Translations under genes and position numbers: made by a program
Assembly: GCA_025352365.1 (NCBI GenBank)
Contig: JANXTO010000101.1
Span: 1-63,132 of the forward strand
Length of the DNA: 63,132 bases
Direction of reading: 5' to 3'
Origin: Undibacterium sp.
GTDB taxonomy: Bacteria > Pseudomonadota > Gammaproteobacteria > Burkholderiales > Burkholderiaceae_D
The notes under the pieces: generated by a model
Seen by the model: the letters and a program-made list of their open reading frames with translations, nothing else
What the model was told of the DNA's origin: nothing
The model's database searches: none
Shown here: piece by piece, positions 18,130-29,006 of the stretch
How positions within the stretch are numbered: position 1 is the first letter of the stretch
Layout: the number at the start of each line of letters is the position of its first letter

Positions 18130-19179
18130 ATGCCCAATACTTCAACTAAACATCAACTGCAATCGCCTGAAACGGACGACGATCAAGATCAAGATGGTCT
18201 GGTTGATGCCAACGCTGAACGAACCAATCCATCAGACTTCTCTGAGGATGAGGTTGAAGAGGCTGAGGATGGGCAAAACGATAATCCGATTTCTTTAATC
18301 GTTGCTCCAATTGATGAGCTGAAAACAGTATTAGCTGCCGAGTTGTCGACCGATACGACGCAGCATTATTTGAACCAAATTGGCACTCGCCCATTGTTCT
18401 CTGTTGCAGAAGAATTGCACTACGCGACTTTGGCCAAGCAAGGTAATTTTGAAGCACGCCAAAAAATGATAGAGCACAATTTGCGGCTCGTTGTTTCTAT
18501 CGCTAAGCATTACATCAATCGCGGTGTCGCCTTGCTCGATATGATAGAGGAGGGTAATCTGGGTTTGATGCATGCGATTGATAAGTTTGAGCCTGAGCGC
18601 GGTTTTCGTTTTTCGACTTACGCCACATGGTGGATACGCCAGAGCATCGAGCGCGCCATCATGAACCAGGCGCGCACTATCCGTTTGCCTGTGCACATGG
18701 TGCGTGAACTGAACCAGATTTTACGTGCCAAATATCATCTGGAATCACAGCAGCATGACGGTCGTGATGCTGCGCTAGAAGATATCGCCCATCTGGTCGA
18801 CAGACCGCTGGATGAAGTGCAAGATATTCTTGCTTTGTCTGAGCATGCAACATCGCTAGATACGCCTCTGGATAATGATCCGCAATCTAGTTTGATGGAC
18901 ATGCTGCCAGGTGATAGTGATGACACACCGGATATTCGTGCAGAACAGCATGAGATGACTATTTTGGTCAGAGATTGGTTGTCTAAGCTGCCGGACAAGC
19001 AACGCATCGTCATCGTGCGTCGGTTTGGTCTCGATAATGATGATCCAGCAACGCTAGAGACCTTGGCGGATGAAATGGGTATTACACGTGAACGTGTGCG
19101 GCAAATTCAGCAAGAGGCGCTGATCAAGCTCAAGCGATCCTTCTCTTCACGTGGTGTAGGACGTGATGCGCTGCTGTGA
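18130..19179 (+). CDS. rpoS: RNA polymerase sigma factor RpoS
   Basis: Stationary-phase and general stress sigma factor, a member of the sigma-70 family. 349 residues with an acidic N-terminal tail of about 70 residues, then region 1.2 ([12 protein letters not shown]), region 2 with [20 protein letters not shown] and [11 protein letters not shown], regions 3 and 4 with the helix-turn-helix [18 protein letters not shown]. Position right after nlpD separates it from RpoD. No clean terminator follows. Confidence 0.96.
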   Translation: MPNTSTKHQLQSPETDDDQDQDGLVDANAERTNPSDFSEDEVEEAEDGQNDNPISLIVAPIDELKTVLAAELSTDTTQHYLNQIGTRPLFSVAEELHYATLAKQGNFEARQKMIEHNLRLVVSIAKHYINRGVALLDMIEEGNLGLMHAIDKFEPERGFRFSTYATWWIRQSIERAIMNQARTIRLPVHMVRELNQILRAKYHLESQQHDGRDAALEDIAHLVDRPLDEVQDILALSEHATSLDTPLDNDPQSSLMDMLPGDSDDTPDIRAEQHEMTILVRDWLSKLPDKQRIVIVRRFGLDNDDPATLETLADEMGITRERVRQIQQEALIKLKRSFSSRGVGRDALL

Positions 19180-19344
19180 TTTGCCTGACTGATTTGCTTT
19201 GGGCTGTACTGTAAGTAAAGTAATTTCTAGCTGTTTGCGGATCTGCTCCCAAGTTTCTACGCGCTTTCTCCGTAGTTTCTCCTATAATCCCGTTTTCCGA
19301 ATTAAACCTGATCGGCGTGATCTGTGCATCACGCCGCAATTATT

Positions 19345-20679
19345 ATGAATACTATTAATATCCGTTCTTTCGACATGGACGCACGTGGCGTTGGTCATCT
19401 GGAAAATGAAGATGGCACTCCAGGAAAAGTTGTTTTTGTTGAAGGAGCTTTGCCAGGTGAGGTAGTTGGCTTCAGTACATTCAAAAAGAAGGCGACCTGG
19501 GAAGCTGCCAATATGACGCAGTTGGTGCGCGAGTCGTCACAACGGGTTAAGCCTAAATGTGAATTTTTTGGCGTATGCGGCGGTTGCTCTATGCAGCACC
19601 TGGAGTCAAATGCACAAGTGGCGATGAAGCAGCGCGTGCTGGAAGATAATCTCTGGCATATTAGCAAGGTGAAAGCAGAGACGATGTTGCGGCCGATTTA
19701 TGGTCCGACTTGGGGTTACCGTTATCGCGCCAGGCTTTCTGTGCGTAATGTACATAAAAAAGGCATGGTCTTAGTCGGTTTTCATGAGAAAAAATCTCGC
19801 TATGTCGCCAATATGGAAACCTGCGAGATTTTGCCGCCGCATGTGTCTGCAATGCTCATGCCATTGCGTGATCTGATTTCGTCTTTATCGATTATTGAGG
19901 CGCTACCACAAATCGAGCTGGCGATAGGCGAGGGCGTAACCGCAATGGTATTGCGCATCATGGCGGCACTGACTGCCGAGGATGAAGTAAAGCTGAAGGC
20001 TTTTGCAGATCAATATCAAGTGCAATGGTGGTTGCAAACCAAAGGGCCAGAAACAGCTACCCCGTTTTATCCAGGGAAAAGTGAATTGCATTACTTATTA
20101 CCCGAGTTTGGTATAAAAATGCCATTTAAGCCGACTGATTTTACTCAGGTTAATCATCATATCAATCGCGTTCTGGTAGAACGCGCTCTGCGTTTGTTGG
20201 ATGTGCAAAAAGACGAGCGTATTGCCGACTTGTTTTGCGGTTTAGGTAATTTCACGCTGCCGATTGCAACTTTAGCAAAAGAAGTTGTGGGGATCGAGGG
20301 TAGCTCCACGTTGACAGAGCGCGCGATGGAGAATGCTCGTGCCAACGGATTAGAGGCGACGACTTCATTTGGTACACGTAATTTGTTTGAAGTTACTGCG
20401 CAAGATTTCGTTGCCTTGGGTAAGTTTGATCGCTTTTTGGTCGATCCCCCGCGCGATGGTGCGATGGCAGTTTGCCAAGCCCTGATCGATTTGGGCAGCT
20501 TAGCGCCAGAGTTGAAGCCTAAGCGTATTGTGTATGTGTCATGTAGTCCGTCTACGTTGGCACGTGATGCTGGCATGTTGGTCAATCAGGCCAGCTATCG
20601 CTTGAGTTTTGCTGGCGTCGTCAATATGTTCCCACACACGTCTCACGTAGAATCGATGGCAGTTTTTGATTTGGATTAA
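19345..20679 (+). CDS. rlmD: 23S rRNA (uracil-1939-C5)-methyltransferase RlmD
   Basis: Methylates U1939 of 23S rRNA. 444 residues from ATG 19345: N-terminal TRAM-like domain, iron-sulfur cysteines C72, C78, C81 (KCEFFGVCGGC), the SAM-binding LFCGLGNFTLPIA, DPPRDGA and the catalytic-cysteine motif VSCSPSTLARD. A GTG at 19324 is less likely. A TATAAT box at 19283-19288 lies 56 bp upstream but lacks a recognisable -35. Confidence 0.94.
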   Translation: MNTINIRSFDMDARGVGHLENEDGTPGKVVFVEGALPGEVVGFSTFKKKATWEAANMTQLVRESSQRVKPKCEFFGVCGGCSMQHLESNAQVAMKQRVLEDNLWHISKVKAETMLRPIYGPTWGYRYRARLSVRNVHKKGMVLVGFHEKKSRYVANMETCEILPPHVSAMLMPLRDLISSLSIIEALPQIELAIGEGVTAMVLRIMAALTAEDEVKLKAFADQYQVQWWLQTKGPETATPFYPGKSELHYLLPEFGIKMPFKPTDFTQVNHHINRVLVERALRLLDVQKDERIADLFCGLGNFTLPIATLAKEVVGIEGSSTLTERAMENARANGLEATTSFGTRNLFEVTAQDFVALGKFDRFLVDPPRDGAMAVCQALIDLGSLAPELKPKRIVYVSCSPSTLARDAGMLVNQASYRLSFAGVVNMFPHTSHVESMAVFDLD

Positions 20680-21029
20680 TTTAATACTGGGTGGGTGTAT
20701 TTAAAATTGTCCATAGAAACGCTGTATAATATGGCTAATTATGCATATACTCCCTGTAATATTAAAAAAATTTCCAGATTTAACGTTGACTTAGTTAACC
20801 AAGCTGATCATCCCATATTCTATTTTGCGGTTTTTGAACTCGCTTTTGGGGACAAGGAACCAATCTGATTTATGCTTTCGGCGCCCAAGTATTTATTTAA
20901 AAATAATTCTTGCAGGTAATTGTCTTTATTGGCAACTTACCTTAGGCTGGTCGTTTTTATGATAAAATCGAAGGTTAGATGAATTCTTGAAATTTTGTCT
21001 TAACCCTTTCATTTTATTGGAGTTTTTAG
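20680..21029. other. 350 bp gap between rlmD and ndk
   Basis: Holds a diverged copy of the dispersed repeat (20684-20754) and an imperfect palindrome GTTGACT-T-AGTTAAC near 20784-20798. No terminator or confident promoter is seen; ndk probably has a promoter in the AT-rich stretch around 20930-20970. Confidence 0.5.
20684..20754 (+). repeat. Dispersed intergenic repeat, diverged copy F
   Basis: 71 bp beginning 4 bp after the rlmD stop. The left end (ATACTG, GTGTATTTAAAATTGTCCAT) matches the reference copy; the right end carries ATATACTCCC, the inverse of the usual GGGAGTATAT. Either a rearranged or a strongly decayed member. Confidence 0.45.
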
Positions 21030-21455
21030 ATGGCTATCGAACGTACATTGTCTATTATTAAGCCTGACGCAGTTGCAAAAAACGTTATCGGTCAAATTGT
21101 CAGCCGCTTTGAAGCTGCTGGCTTGAAAGTAGTCGCAGCTCGCTTGACACAACTGTCCCGCGCTGAAGCAGAAGGTTTCTATGCAGTTCACGCTGCACGC
21201 CCGTTCTTCAAAGACCTAGTTGATTTCATGATCTCTGGCCCAGTTTTTGTTCAAGCATTAGAAGGCGAAGGCGCGATATTAAAAAATCGTGATCTGATGG
21301 GTGCAACAGATCCAAAGAAAGCAGAAAAAGGCACAATTCGTGCAGATTTCGCAGAATCAATCGACGCAAATGCAGTACATGGTTCCGATGCAGCTGAAAC
21401 AGCCGCCATCGAAATCGCTTACTTCTTCCCGGCGTTGAACGTGTACTCACGTTAA
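21030..21455 (+). CDS. ndk: Nucleoside diphosphate kinase
   Basis: Transfers the gamma-phosphate of ATP to other (d)NDPs through a phospho-histidine. 141 residues, the exact usual length; starts [17 protein letters not shown] and contains the active-site histidine in [18 protein letters not shown] precedes the ATG at good spacing. Followed by rlmN after 65 bp. Confidence 0.97.
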   Translation: MAIERTLSIIKPDAVAKNVIGQIVSRFEAAGLKVVAARLTQLSRAEAEGFYAVHAARPFFKDLVDFMISGPVFVQALEGEGAILKNRDLMGATDPKKAEKGTIRADFAESIDANAVHGSDAAETAAIEIAYFFPALNVYSR

Positions 21456-21520
21456 TCACAGTTTGTAATATGGTCTTGGTTTTGTAGTGATACCTAAGCA
21501 GGATGTGAAGGAAGATGCAT

Positions 21521-22678
21521 ATGACGGCTCTCACCAATTTGTTGGACCTGGATCCCGCGCAACTCGTCGCTTATTGCGGTGAGTTGGGTGAGAAGCCGTT
21601 TCGCGCCAAGCAATTGCAGCGCTGGATACACCAGTTCGGTGCCGGTAGTTTCGAAGAGATGAGCGATCTCGCAAAATCGCTAAGAGAAAAATTATCTACG
21701 CGAGCCTTCATTGCCGCTCCTGCGATCATCAGCGACCATACATCAACAGATGGGACGCGCAAATGGTTGTTGGATGTAGGGCAGGGCAATGCTGTAGAAG
21801 CAGTATTTATTCCCGAAGAGAATCGTGGAACCTTGTGCATCTCTACCCAGGCCGGTTGTGCAGTCAACTGCCGCTTTTGCTCAACGGGTAAGCAAGGATT
21901 TAATCGTAATTTAAGCGTTGGTGAAATTATTGGTCAACTTTGGATGGCTGAGTTTTTATTACGTAAAACTAAAGGTATAGCGCCGGGACCAAAAGGCGAA
22001 CGTCAAATTACTAACGTAGTAATGATGGGAATGGGCGAACCTTTATTGAATTTTGAGCCAACGGTCACTGCTTTGCGTCTGATGTTAGATGATAATGCCT
22101 ATGGTTTATCACGTCGTCGTGTTACGTTGTCTACCAGCGGTGTGGTGCCGATGATTGATAAGTTGTCCCAAGAGTGTGCAGTGGCGTTGGCAGTGTCTTT
22201 GCATGCCTCAAACGACACTCTGCGCGACAGCTTAATACCGTTAAATAAAAAATATCCGCTGCATGAATTAATGGCGGCTTGCAAGCGGTATTTGGATTAT
22301 GCCCCACGTGATTTTGTGACATTTGAATACTGCATGTTGGATGGCGTAAATGATACGGATCAACATGCTCGTGAGTTGGTGCAATTAGTTAAAAATGTTC
22401 CCTGTAAGTTGAACTTGATTCCGTTTAACCCTTTTCCGGAATCAGGTTTAAAACGTTCAGCCACTCCTCGTATAAAGGCTTTTGCCCAAGTGCTGATGGA
22501 TGCGGGATTAGTGACAACCATACGGAAGACGCGAGGCGATGATATTGATGCCGCCTGTGGGCAGTTAGCAGGTGAGGTTCAGGACAGAACGCGAGTGCAA
22601 GAACGTATGCAAAAAATGGCGGAATATCAAACCAAGTTCGGTAAAAATTTTGGCAAGATCGTGGAGATCACTCAGTGA
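21521..22678 (+). CDS. rlmN: Dual-specificity 23S rRNA/tRNA m2A methyltransferase RlmN
   Basis: Radical-SAM enzyme that makes 2-methyladenosine at A2503 of 23S rRNA and A37 of some tRNAs. 385 residues from ATG 21521, supported by AAGGAAG just upstream; ATG 21515 would sit on that site. Shows [11 protein letters not shown] for the 4Fe-4S cluster, [11 protein letters not shown], and the resolving-cysteine motif near the C-terminus (DIDAACGQL). Overlaps pilW by 4 bp. Confidence 0.96.
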   Translation: MTALTNLLDLDPAQLVAYCGELGEKPFRAKQLQRWIHQFGAGSFEEMSDLAKSLREKLSTRAFIAAPAIISDHTSTDGTRKWLLDVGQGNAVEAVFIPEENRGTLCISTQAGCAVNCRFCSTGKQGFNRNLSVGEIIGQLWMAEFLLRKTKGIAPGPKGERQITNVVMMGMGEPLLNFEPTVTALRLMLDDNAYGLSRRRVTLSTSGVVPMIDKLSQECAVALAVSLHASNDTLRDSLIPLNKKYPLHELMAACKRYLDYAPRDFVTFEYCMLDGVNDTDQHARELVQLVKNVPCKLNLIPFNPFPESGLKRSATPRIKAFAQVLMDAGLVTTIRKTRGDDIDAACGQLAGEVQDRTRVQERMQKMAEYQTKFGKNFGKIVEITQ

Positions 22679-23475
22679 AAATTTTTGGATTGCACTATCG
22701 TTTTTTATCTGGCGTCCTACTGGCGCTGATGTTGTCCGCATGTGCAAGCAAAAAGCCTGAGGGGTTTAAGCCTGAGAATAACCAGCCAACTGAAAGCGTT
22801 GATTTGCAAAAGAGAGCATCCATTCGTATGGAATTGGCGATTGGTTATTATCAGCAAGGACAATACAAAGTCGCACTGGATGAAATTAGGCAGGCGTTAA
22901 TCATGTCCCCTGATTTGGTTGATGCCTATAGCGTCAGAGCGTTGGTTTACATGGATATGGCTGAAAAGTCCTTGGCTGAAGAGAACTTTCAGCGTGCCTT
23001 AAAACTGGCACCAAATAATTCAGATATTGCTAATAATTATGGTTGGTTTCTATGTCAAAACGGACATGAAAAACAAGGCATGACTTACTTCGACAAAGTA
23101 CTAAAAGACCCAACTTACACTACACCGATAAAAGTCCTTCACAACGCAGGTGTTTGTAGTCTTAGATTGAAAGATACAGTTAAGGCAGAAAACTATTTTA
23201 TGCAAGGTTTTCGTATTGATCCGGGTAGTCCAACAATCAATGCTAATCTGGCCAAAATTTATTTGGATCGTACTGAATACGAAAAGGCAAAATTTTATAT
23301 AAACAGAGTACTCAAAGAAGACATATTTGCAGCAGACGTACTTTGGTTGGCGATAAAAATAGAAAATAAACTGGGAGACCAATCCGCTGTAGCTGGTTTG
23401 GGCACACAGTTGCGTAGACGCTATCCTAATTCCAAAGAGTACGCCCTGTTTCAGCGAGGGGCTTTTGATGAGTGA
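22675..23475 (+). CDS. pilW: Type IV pilus biogenesis/stability lipoprotein PilW (PilF)
   Basis: Outer-membrane lipoprotein pilotin that helps secretin PilQ assemble. 266 residues with GTG start overlapping rlmN; signal peptide with lipobox LMLSAC (Cys22-24 region) and tetratricopeptide repeats across residues 50-240, including YGWFLCQNG typical of the family. The rlmN-pilW-rodZ order is a common betaproteobacterial arrangement. Confidence 0.93.
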   Translation: MKIFGLHYRFLSGVLLALMLSACASKKPEGFKPENNQPTESVDLQKRASIRMELAIGYYQQGQYKVALDEIRQALIMSPDLVDAYSVRALVYMDMAEKSLAEENFQRALKLAPNNSDIANNYGWFLCQNGHEKQGMTYFDKVLKDPTYTTPIKVLHNAGVCSLRLKDTVKAENYFMQGFRIDPGSPTINANLAKIYLDRTEYEKAKFYINRVLKEDIFAADVLWLAIKIENKLGDQSAVAGLGTQLRRRYPNSKEYALFQRGAFDE

Positions 23476-24493
23476 TGCAGGTATGAATTTATCCGTAGAG
23501 AAATTAAATACCTCAGATATGAATGAAGACAATAAGCCTGAGTTATCGGCAACTCGCTCTGCTGGAGCGCTTCTAGTAGTTGCTCGTGAGCAAAAAGATT
23601 GGACAGTCCAACATATTGCGGATCAATTAAAACTTTCTGTAAGGCAGATAATCGCACTTGAATCAAATCATTTTAACGAACTTCCTAAGATGGTGATAGT
23701 GCGTGGCTTTATCAGGTCTTATGCGAAGTTGTTAAAAATTGATGCTGAACCAATCATTGAATTGCTACCTAAAGATAATGACTTGCCTGTAGAGTCGACG
23801 CGTGTTCGGCCTGCATTAGCTACTCCTTTTCTTGAGTCCAGATTGCCACTAATGGGGCGACAAGATGTCAATAATGGTAAGTACGTCTGGGGTGCTGTTG
23901 TGCTTGCGATACTTGCGCTGGCTTTTTTTGTATTGCAAAAATATGAGCATATTAGTTATATTCAGAACCTAATTTCACCTAAAGTGTCATCCAGTTTGGA
24001 GGCGCCCGCGAGCGCAGCGACTTCTAAAAATTCGACTAATTCTGTTGCCTTGGATACTGCCTCTGTAGAAAATAAATCGGAGGGACAAGTGAATGTGCCT
24101 TCATCTGAAGTGGCATCTCCAAATATTTCTCAGTCTGGTTCAAGCTCTGTATCTGATATTGTGGCGCCATCAACAGTGTCCGCGCCAGTTTTGTCCTCTA
24201 GTGCTGTTAATCAGCAGCTAGCTGAACCGACTCAGGCTGCTGTGCTTAATTCTGCAACTAATTTAATGAAATTTAAATTTCGGCAGGATTCTTGGATACA
24301 ACTAAAACGCGAAAATGGCAGTGTAGTGACGTCCCATTTGGCAAAGGCTGGGACAGAAGAGAGTTTCGATCTCAAAGAGCCTTTGCAGATCAAAATTGGT
24401 AACGCGGCTGGTGTTGATGGGACATTACGTGGTGTTTCTTTAAATATTGCGCCGACAAAAGAGAGCAATGTTTTTAATCTAAGTGTGAAGTAA
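23468..24493 (+). CDS. rodZ: Cytoskeletal protein RodZ
   Basis: Bitopic protein linking MreB to the wall synthesis machinery and keeping rod shape. 341 residues: Cro/C1-type helix-turn-helix domain (about 25-95; [21 protein letters not shown]), a transmembrane segment (about 140-160), a Ser/Ala-rich linker, and a C-terminal DUF4115 beta domain (from about 265). ATG 23468 overlaps the pilW stop by 8 bp. Confidence 0.93.
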   Translation: MSDAGMNLSVEKLNTSDMNEDNKPELSATRSAGALLVVAREQKDWTVQHIADQLKLSVRQIIALESNHFNELPKMVIVRGFIRSYAKLLKIDAEPIIELLPKDNDLPVESTRVRPALATPFLESRLPLMGRQDVNNGKYVWGAVVLAILALAFFVLQKYEHISYIQNLISPKVSSSLEAPASAATSKNSTNSVALDTASVENKSEGQVNVPSSEVASPNISQSGSSSVSDIVAPSTVSAPVLSSSAVNQQLAEPTQAAVLNSATNLMKFKFRQDSWIQLKRENGSVVTSHLAKAGTEESFDLKEPLQIKIGNAAGVDGTLRGVSLNIAPTKESNVFNLSVK

Positions 24494-24495
24494 GT

Positions 24496-25761
24496 ATGAC
24501 ATCTTCTTTTTCTGGCATAGCATCCGGACCATTTGTACGTCGCTTGAGCCGAAGTGCAAAAATTGTATATGGCTCACGTCAAGTTATTGTTGGTGGTTCT
24601 GCGCCAGTGGTGGTTCAGTCGATGACAAACACGGATACCGCTGATGTAATCGGTACTGCCATTCAAATTAAAGAGTTAGCAAGGGCTGGTTCTGAACTGG
24701 TAAGGTTGACTGTTAATAATGCGGAAGCTGCGGCAGCAGTGCCAGCGATTCGTGCGCAATTGGATAATATGGGAATAGATGTTCCCTTGGTTGGGGATTT
24801 TCATTACAACGGACATACGTTGCTAAAAGACTTTCCTGATTGTGCCCGGGCTTTATCCAAGTATCGTATAAATCCAGGCAATGTAGGGCAGGGCGCAAAA
24901 CGCGATACTCAGTTTGCACAGATGATAGAGATGGCATGTTTCTACGATAAGCCTGTTCGTATCGGAGTGAACTGGGGGAGTCTCGATCAAGCTTTACTCG
25001 CGCGTATTATGGATGAAAATGCACAGCGTGCAGAGCCGTGGAGTGCGCAAACGGTGATGTATGAGGCGTTGATTACATCTGCAATAGAAAATGCACAACG
25101 AGCTGAAGAGCTAGGTTTGGCTGGGGATAAGATTATTCTGTCTTGCAAGGTTTCAGGAGTGCAGGATTTAATTGCTGTGTATCGAGAACTTGCGCAGCGC
25201 TGTGATTATCCTTTGCATTTAGGCTTGACAGAAGCAGGTATGGGCAGCAAGGGTATCGTGGCATCGACAGCCGCACTATCTGTGTTGTTGCAAGAGGGAA
25301 TTGGCGATACGATTCGTATTTCTCTTACTCCTGAGCCAGGCGGTGATCGTTGTAAGGAAGTTGTAGTTGGGCAAGAAATTTTACAGACGATGGGTTTAAG
25401 AAAATTCACTCCTATGGTGATTGCTTGCCCAGGATGCGGGCGTACTACTTCTACTGTATTCCAAGAATTGGCAGATAGTATTCAAACCTTTTTACGCGAT
25501 CAGATGCCTGTTTGGAAAAAACAATATCCCGGTGTGGAAAGCATGAATGTTGCGGTGATGGGCTGTATCGTAAATGGTCCCGGAGAATCCAAACATGCCA
25601 ATATTGGGATTAGCTTGCCTGGTACTGGCGAGTCTCCTGCGGCACCAGTTTTTATTGATGGAGCAAAGGCGTTAACTTTGCGAGGCGATAATATCTCAGA
25701 AGAATTCCAAGCTATCGTATTAGATTATGTCAAGAGTCATTACACTCCGTCTACTGTGTAA
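24496..25761 (+). CDS. ispG: 4-hydroxy-3-methylbut-2-enyl diphosphate synthase IspG
   Basis: Iron-sulfur enzyme of the non-mevalonate isoprenoid pathway, converting MEcPP to HMBPP. 421 residues; begins after a short extension with the [15 protein letters not shown] motif and has the cluster ligands in ACPGCGR and in [10 protein letters not shown], followed by [11 protein letters not shown]. Starts 2 bp after rodZ; GcpE is an older name. Confidence 0.96.
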   Translation: MTSSFSGIASGPFVRRLSRSAKIVYGSRQVIVGGSAPVVVQSMTNTDTADVIGTAIQIKELARAGSELVRLTVNNAEAAAAVPAIRAQLDNMGIDVPLVGDFHYNGHTLLKDFPDCARALSKYRINPGNVGQGAKRDTQFAQMIEMACFYDKPVRIGVNWGSLDQALLARIMDENAQRAEPWSAQTVMYEALITSAIENAQRAEELGLAGDKIILSCKVSGVQDLIAVYRELAQRCDYPLHLGLTEAGMGSKGIVASTAALSVLLQEGIGDTIRISLTPEPGGDRCKEVVVGQEILQTMGLRKFTPMVIACPGCGRTTSTVFQELADSIQTFLRDQMPVWKKQYPGVESMNVAVMGCIVNGPGESKHANIGISLPGTGESPAAPVFIDGAKALTLRGDNISEEFQAIVLDYVKSHYTPSTV

Positions 25762-25799
25762 CAAACGTATTTAGCTAATAAATAATTAGGTTGTAAAGT

Positions 25800-27161
25800 A
25801 TGTCTAAAAATAAAAAAATAGAAAAAATTGTTGGTGTGAAGGGGATGAATGACCTTCTTCCAACCGATTCTCCCTTATGGGAATTGTTTGAAAATACGGT
25901 GCAGTCTGTTTTGAAGAGTTATGGCTTTCAACAAATTCGTACGCCTATCGTTGAGCCTACGGCCTTATTTGCTCGCGGTCTTGGTGAAGTTACTGATATC
26001 GTTGAGAAGGAAATGTACTCCTTTGAAGATGCAATGAATGGGGACAAATTAACCCTGCGCCCAGAGAACACGGCCGGCGTTGTGCGTGCAGCACTAGAGC
26101 ATAATTTGACTTACGAAGGTCCCCGACGTCTTTGGTACAACGGACCCATGTTTAGGCATGAAAAGCCGCAACGTGGCCGCTATCGTCAATTCCATCAAGT
26201 AGGGGCTGAGGCTTTAGGCTTTAGTGGCCCTGATATCGATGCAGAATTAATCATGATGTGTCAGCGTCTTTGGGATGATTTAGGTTTGCAAGACGTACGT
26301 CTAGAACTAAATTCGATTGGTGACGCAGAAGAGCGTATTCAGCATCGTGTCGCATTGATTGCCTACTTTGAACAACATAAAGATATTTTAGATGCTGAGG
26401 CGCAGCGACGCTTGCATAGCAACCCGCTGCGTATTCTTGATACTAAAAATCCGGCAATGCAAGAAATGGTAAATGCTGCACCTAAGCTGCTTAGTTATCT
26501 TGGTGAAGAGTCTATGTCACACTTCTTAGGTGTTCAAAAAATATTGCGTGACAATAGTATTCCATTCACGATCAATACACGTCTGGTGCGCGGCATGGAT
26601 TATTACAACCGTACAGTTTTTGAGTGGGTAACTGATCAACTGGGTTCACAAGGTACAGTGTGTGCTGGCGGCCGCTATGATTCCTTATTTAGTATTTTCG
26701 GAGGTAAACCTACTCCCGCTTGTGGCTTCGCAATGGGCATTGAACGATTGTTGGAGTTAATGAAAGCATCCGGCGAAACACATGCGCCAGCCCAATGCGA
26801 TATCTATCTTGTGCATCAAGGTAGCAAAGCACAAGAACAATCTTTCGTATTAGGCGAGCGTTTGCGCGATGCGGGGCTAGATGTTGTGTTACATTGCGCA
26901 ACTGCAAGCGGTGTAGGTAGTTTTAAATCGCAAATGAAAAAAGCAGACGCTAGTGGAGCAGCCTACGCAGTCATCATCGGTCAGGATGAGTCCGCATCGA
27001 ATACTGTCAGTGTCAAAGCAATGCGCACGGAAGATATGGAGAATAACCAAGTCACGGTGCTGTTTGATACTGCTGTTGATTACTTGGTTGACCAGATCGC
27101 TGGGATCGGTGATGCAGGCGAATGCTGTGACGATCCAACTCATATTCATATTCATCACTAG
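25800..27161 (+). CDS. hisS: Histidyl-tRNA synthetase
   Basis: Class II synthetase that charges tRNA-His. 453 residues; has the [10 protein letters not shown] start, motif 2 ([19 protein letters not shown]), the histidine A motif [14 protein letters not shown], motif 3 ([11 protein letters not shown]) and the anticodon-binding domain. The C-terminus ends in an unusual Cys/His cluster (C442, C443, H448, H450, H452, H453). Confidence 0.96.
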   Translation: MSKNKKIEKIVGVKGMNDLLPTDSPLWELFENTVQSVLKSYGFQQIRTPIVEPTALFARGLGEVTDIVEKEMYSFEDAMNGDKLTLRPENTAGVVRAALEHNLTYEGPRRLWYNGPMFRHEKPQRGRYRQFHQVGAEALGFSGPDIDAELIMMCQRLWDDLGLQDVRLELNSIGDAEERIQHRVALIAYFEQHKDILDAEAQRRLHSNPLRILDTKNPAMQEMVNAAPKLLSYLGEESMSHFLGVQKILRDNSIPFTINTRLVRGMDYYNRTVFEWVTDQLGSQGTVCAGGRYDSLFSIFGGKPTPACGFAMGIERLLELMKASGETHAPAQCDIYLVHQGSKAQEQSFVLGERLRDAGLDVVLHCATASGVGSFKSQMKKADASGAAYAVIIGQDESASNTVSVKAMRTEDMENNQVTVLFDTAVDYLVDQIAGIGDAGECCDDPTHIHIHH

Positions 27162-27173
27162 ACTTTATACAAA

Positions 27174-27839
27174 ATGGCATACGATCTCGAAGAACAAGAG
27201 CAATTAGACACTCTCAAAGCATGGTGGAAGCAATACGGCAACCTGGTTACTTGGCTGTTGGTAATCGCTTTATCTGCTTACGCTGCATGGACGGGTTGGA
27301 CTAGCTATCAGCGTGATCAGTCAAGTCAGGCGTCGCAATTGTATGACGTGCTACAAAAGGCAGTGCAAGCGAAAGATAATGCAAAAGTGCAGCGAGCAGC
27401 TAATGATGTCGTCGAAAAATTTTCTAAAACACCATATGCGGCAATGTCCGCAATGACAGCAGCTAAGAGCGCTTTTGATGCTGGAGATATCAAAGTAGTC
27501 AAAGCCCAATTACATTGGGTCATTGATCATAGCAGTGTGGAGGAATATAAAGCGATCGCAAAAATCCGTTTGGCAGGTATTGCCTTGGATGAAAAAGCTT
27601 ACGATGAAGGACTGGCTTTTTTGTCAGGCGATTTTTCTTCAAAATTTGCTGGAGATATTGCTGATCGGAAGGGTGATATTTACGTTGCTCAAAATAAACC
27701 TGTTGAGGCGCGTGCTGCATTTCAGAGTGCATTAGAAAAGACAAAAGAGAAAAATCCTGCGCGTCAGTTAATCCAAATAAAGTTCGATGCTCTTGGTGGT
27801 TCTGAAGCTAAGCTTGCAAGTAATTCAGCTAGTAAATAA
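27174..27839 (+). CDS. yfgM: YfgM-like ancillary SecYEG translocon subunit
   Basis: 221 residues: cytoplasmic N-terminus (YDLEEQEQLDTLKAWWKQYG), one transmembrane segment (about 24-42) and a periplasmic tetratricopeptide-type domain. This is the pattern of YfgM, which in E. coli binds the Sec translocon and periplasmic chaperone PpiD. Conserved place between hisS and bamB supports the name. Follows hisS by 12 bp. Confidence 0.9.
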   Translation: MAYDLEEQEQLDTLKAWWKQYGNLVTWLLVIALSAYAAWTGWTSYQRDQSSQASQLYDVLQKAVQAKDNAKVQRAANDVVEKFSKTPYAAMSAMTAAKSAFDAGDIKVVKAQLHWVIDHSSVEEYKAIAKIRLAGIALDEKAYDEGLAFLSGDFSSKFAGDIADRKGDIYVAQNKPVEARAAFQSALEKTKEKNPARQLIQIKFDALGGSEAKLASNSASK

Positions 27840-27851
27840 AAGGAGTAGTTC

Positions 27852-29000
27852 ATGCATTTTTCTGGCAAATTGCTGGCCTCATTAGCATTGCTTTCTCTGG
27901 CGGCTTGTTCTTCTATGAATCCGTTTGCGAGTAAGTCTGAAACAAAAAATATTCCAGCTACCTTGCAGGATTTTACTGTGACTATGCCAGTGAAGACTCT
28001 TTGGTCAAGCTCGGTTGGCTCATCAGGTGAATATGTATTTACGCCTGCTCAAGTTGGTGCGGACATATATGCGGCTGCAGTGGATGGTACTGTAACTAGA
28101 TTGGATGCTGCTAATGGTCGGGCTGTTTGGCGTATCAATGCAGGTTCTTCTTTGACTGCTGGTGTTGGTGCTAGCGCTTCTGTAGTGGTTGTTGCAGGGC
28201 GAAAAGGTATGTTATTCGCTTTTGATATCGAAGGTAAGTTGCGCTGGAGTGTACAAACCTCCAGCGAGATACTTTCCTCTCCAGCTGTCGCCAAAGATGT
28301 TGTGGTTGTTCGTAGCATAGATAACAAAATCGCGGCGTACGATATAGCAACAGGAATAAAAAAATGGTCTGTCGAGAGACCACTTCCAATTTTGACCTTA
28401 CGTACTATTCAAGGTATTGCAATCGCGGATCAGTGGGCTATAGTCGCATTGCCTGGTGGTAAGCTAGCATCTGTTTCTTTAACTAATGGCGGTTTGCGTT
28501 GGGAGGTTGCTGTTGCAGATCCTAAAGGTGCGACTGAGCTTGAGCGAATTACCGATGTTTCTGGAACTCCGTTTATTATTGGAAATGAGGCTTGTGTTTC
28601 TGCTTATCAAGGACGTGTTGGTTGTTATGACTTAACCACTGGTGCTGCGCGCTGGGCGAAAACTTTATCCAGCGAAGTTGGTGTAAGTGTAGATGAGCGA
28701 TTTGTTTTTGCAGCGGATAATTCGGGTGCTGTATCCGCTTATGCTCGTAGTACCGGTGCTAGTGTTTGGCGAAATGATAAATTAGCTTACAGGCGTTTGT
28801 CCGCACCAATTTCTTTCGGTCGAGCTGTTGCTGTTGGCGACGGTTCTGGCTTTATCCATTTTCTCTCACGAGAGGATGGTTCTTTCATCGGTCGTATTAG
28901 TACCGATGGCAGTCAAATTTTGGCAGCTCCAACTGTAGTTGGCTCGAGTTTGATCGTTCAAACCAAATCAGGGGCAGTGGTTGCATTGACAACCGAGTAA
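27852..29000 (+). CDS. bamB: Outer-membrane assembly lipoprotein BamB
   Basis: Beta-propeller subunit of the BAM complex that inserts outer-membrane proteins. 382 residues with signal peptide and lipobox SLAAC at about Cys19, then repeated PQQ-like blades (VAAVDGTVTRLDAANGRAVW type). AAAAGGAG precedes the ATG. Between yfgM and der, as in many proteobacteria. Confidence 0.94.
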   Translation: MHFSGKLLASLALLSLAACSSMNPFASKSETKNIPATLQDFTVTMPVKTLWSSSVGSSGEYVFTPAQVGADIYAAAVDGTVTRLDAANGRAVWRINAGSSLTAGVGASASVVVVAGRKGMLFAFDIEGKLRWSVQTSSEILSSPAVAKDVVVVRSIDNKIAAYDIATGIKKWSVERPLPILTLRTIQGIAIADQWAIVALPGGKLASVSLTNGGLRWEVAVADPKGATELERITDVSGTPFIIGNEACVSAYQGRVGCYDLTTGAARWAKTLSSEVGVSVDERFVFAADNSGAVSAYARSTGASVWRNDKLAYRRLSAPISFGRAVAVGDGSGFIHFLSREDGSFIGRISTDGSQILAAPTVVGSSLIVQTKSGAVVALTTE

Positions 29001-29006
29001 TACTAA

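Noticed and set aside
20157-20585. 142-residue minus-strand ORF
   Set aside because: Antisense to the catalytic part of rlmD; no supporting signal.
20784-20798. Imperfect palindrome GTTGACT-T-AGTTAAC as an operator for ndk
   Set aside because: It lies 230 bp before ndk with one mismatch, and no promoter can be placed near it.
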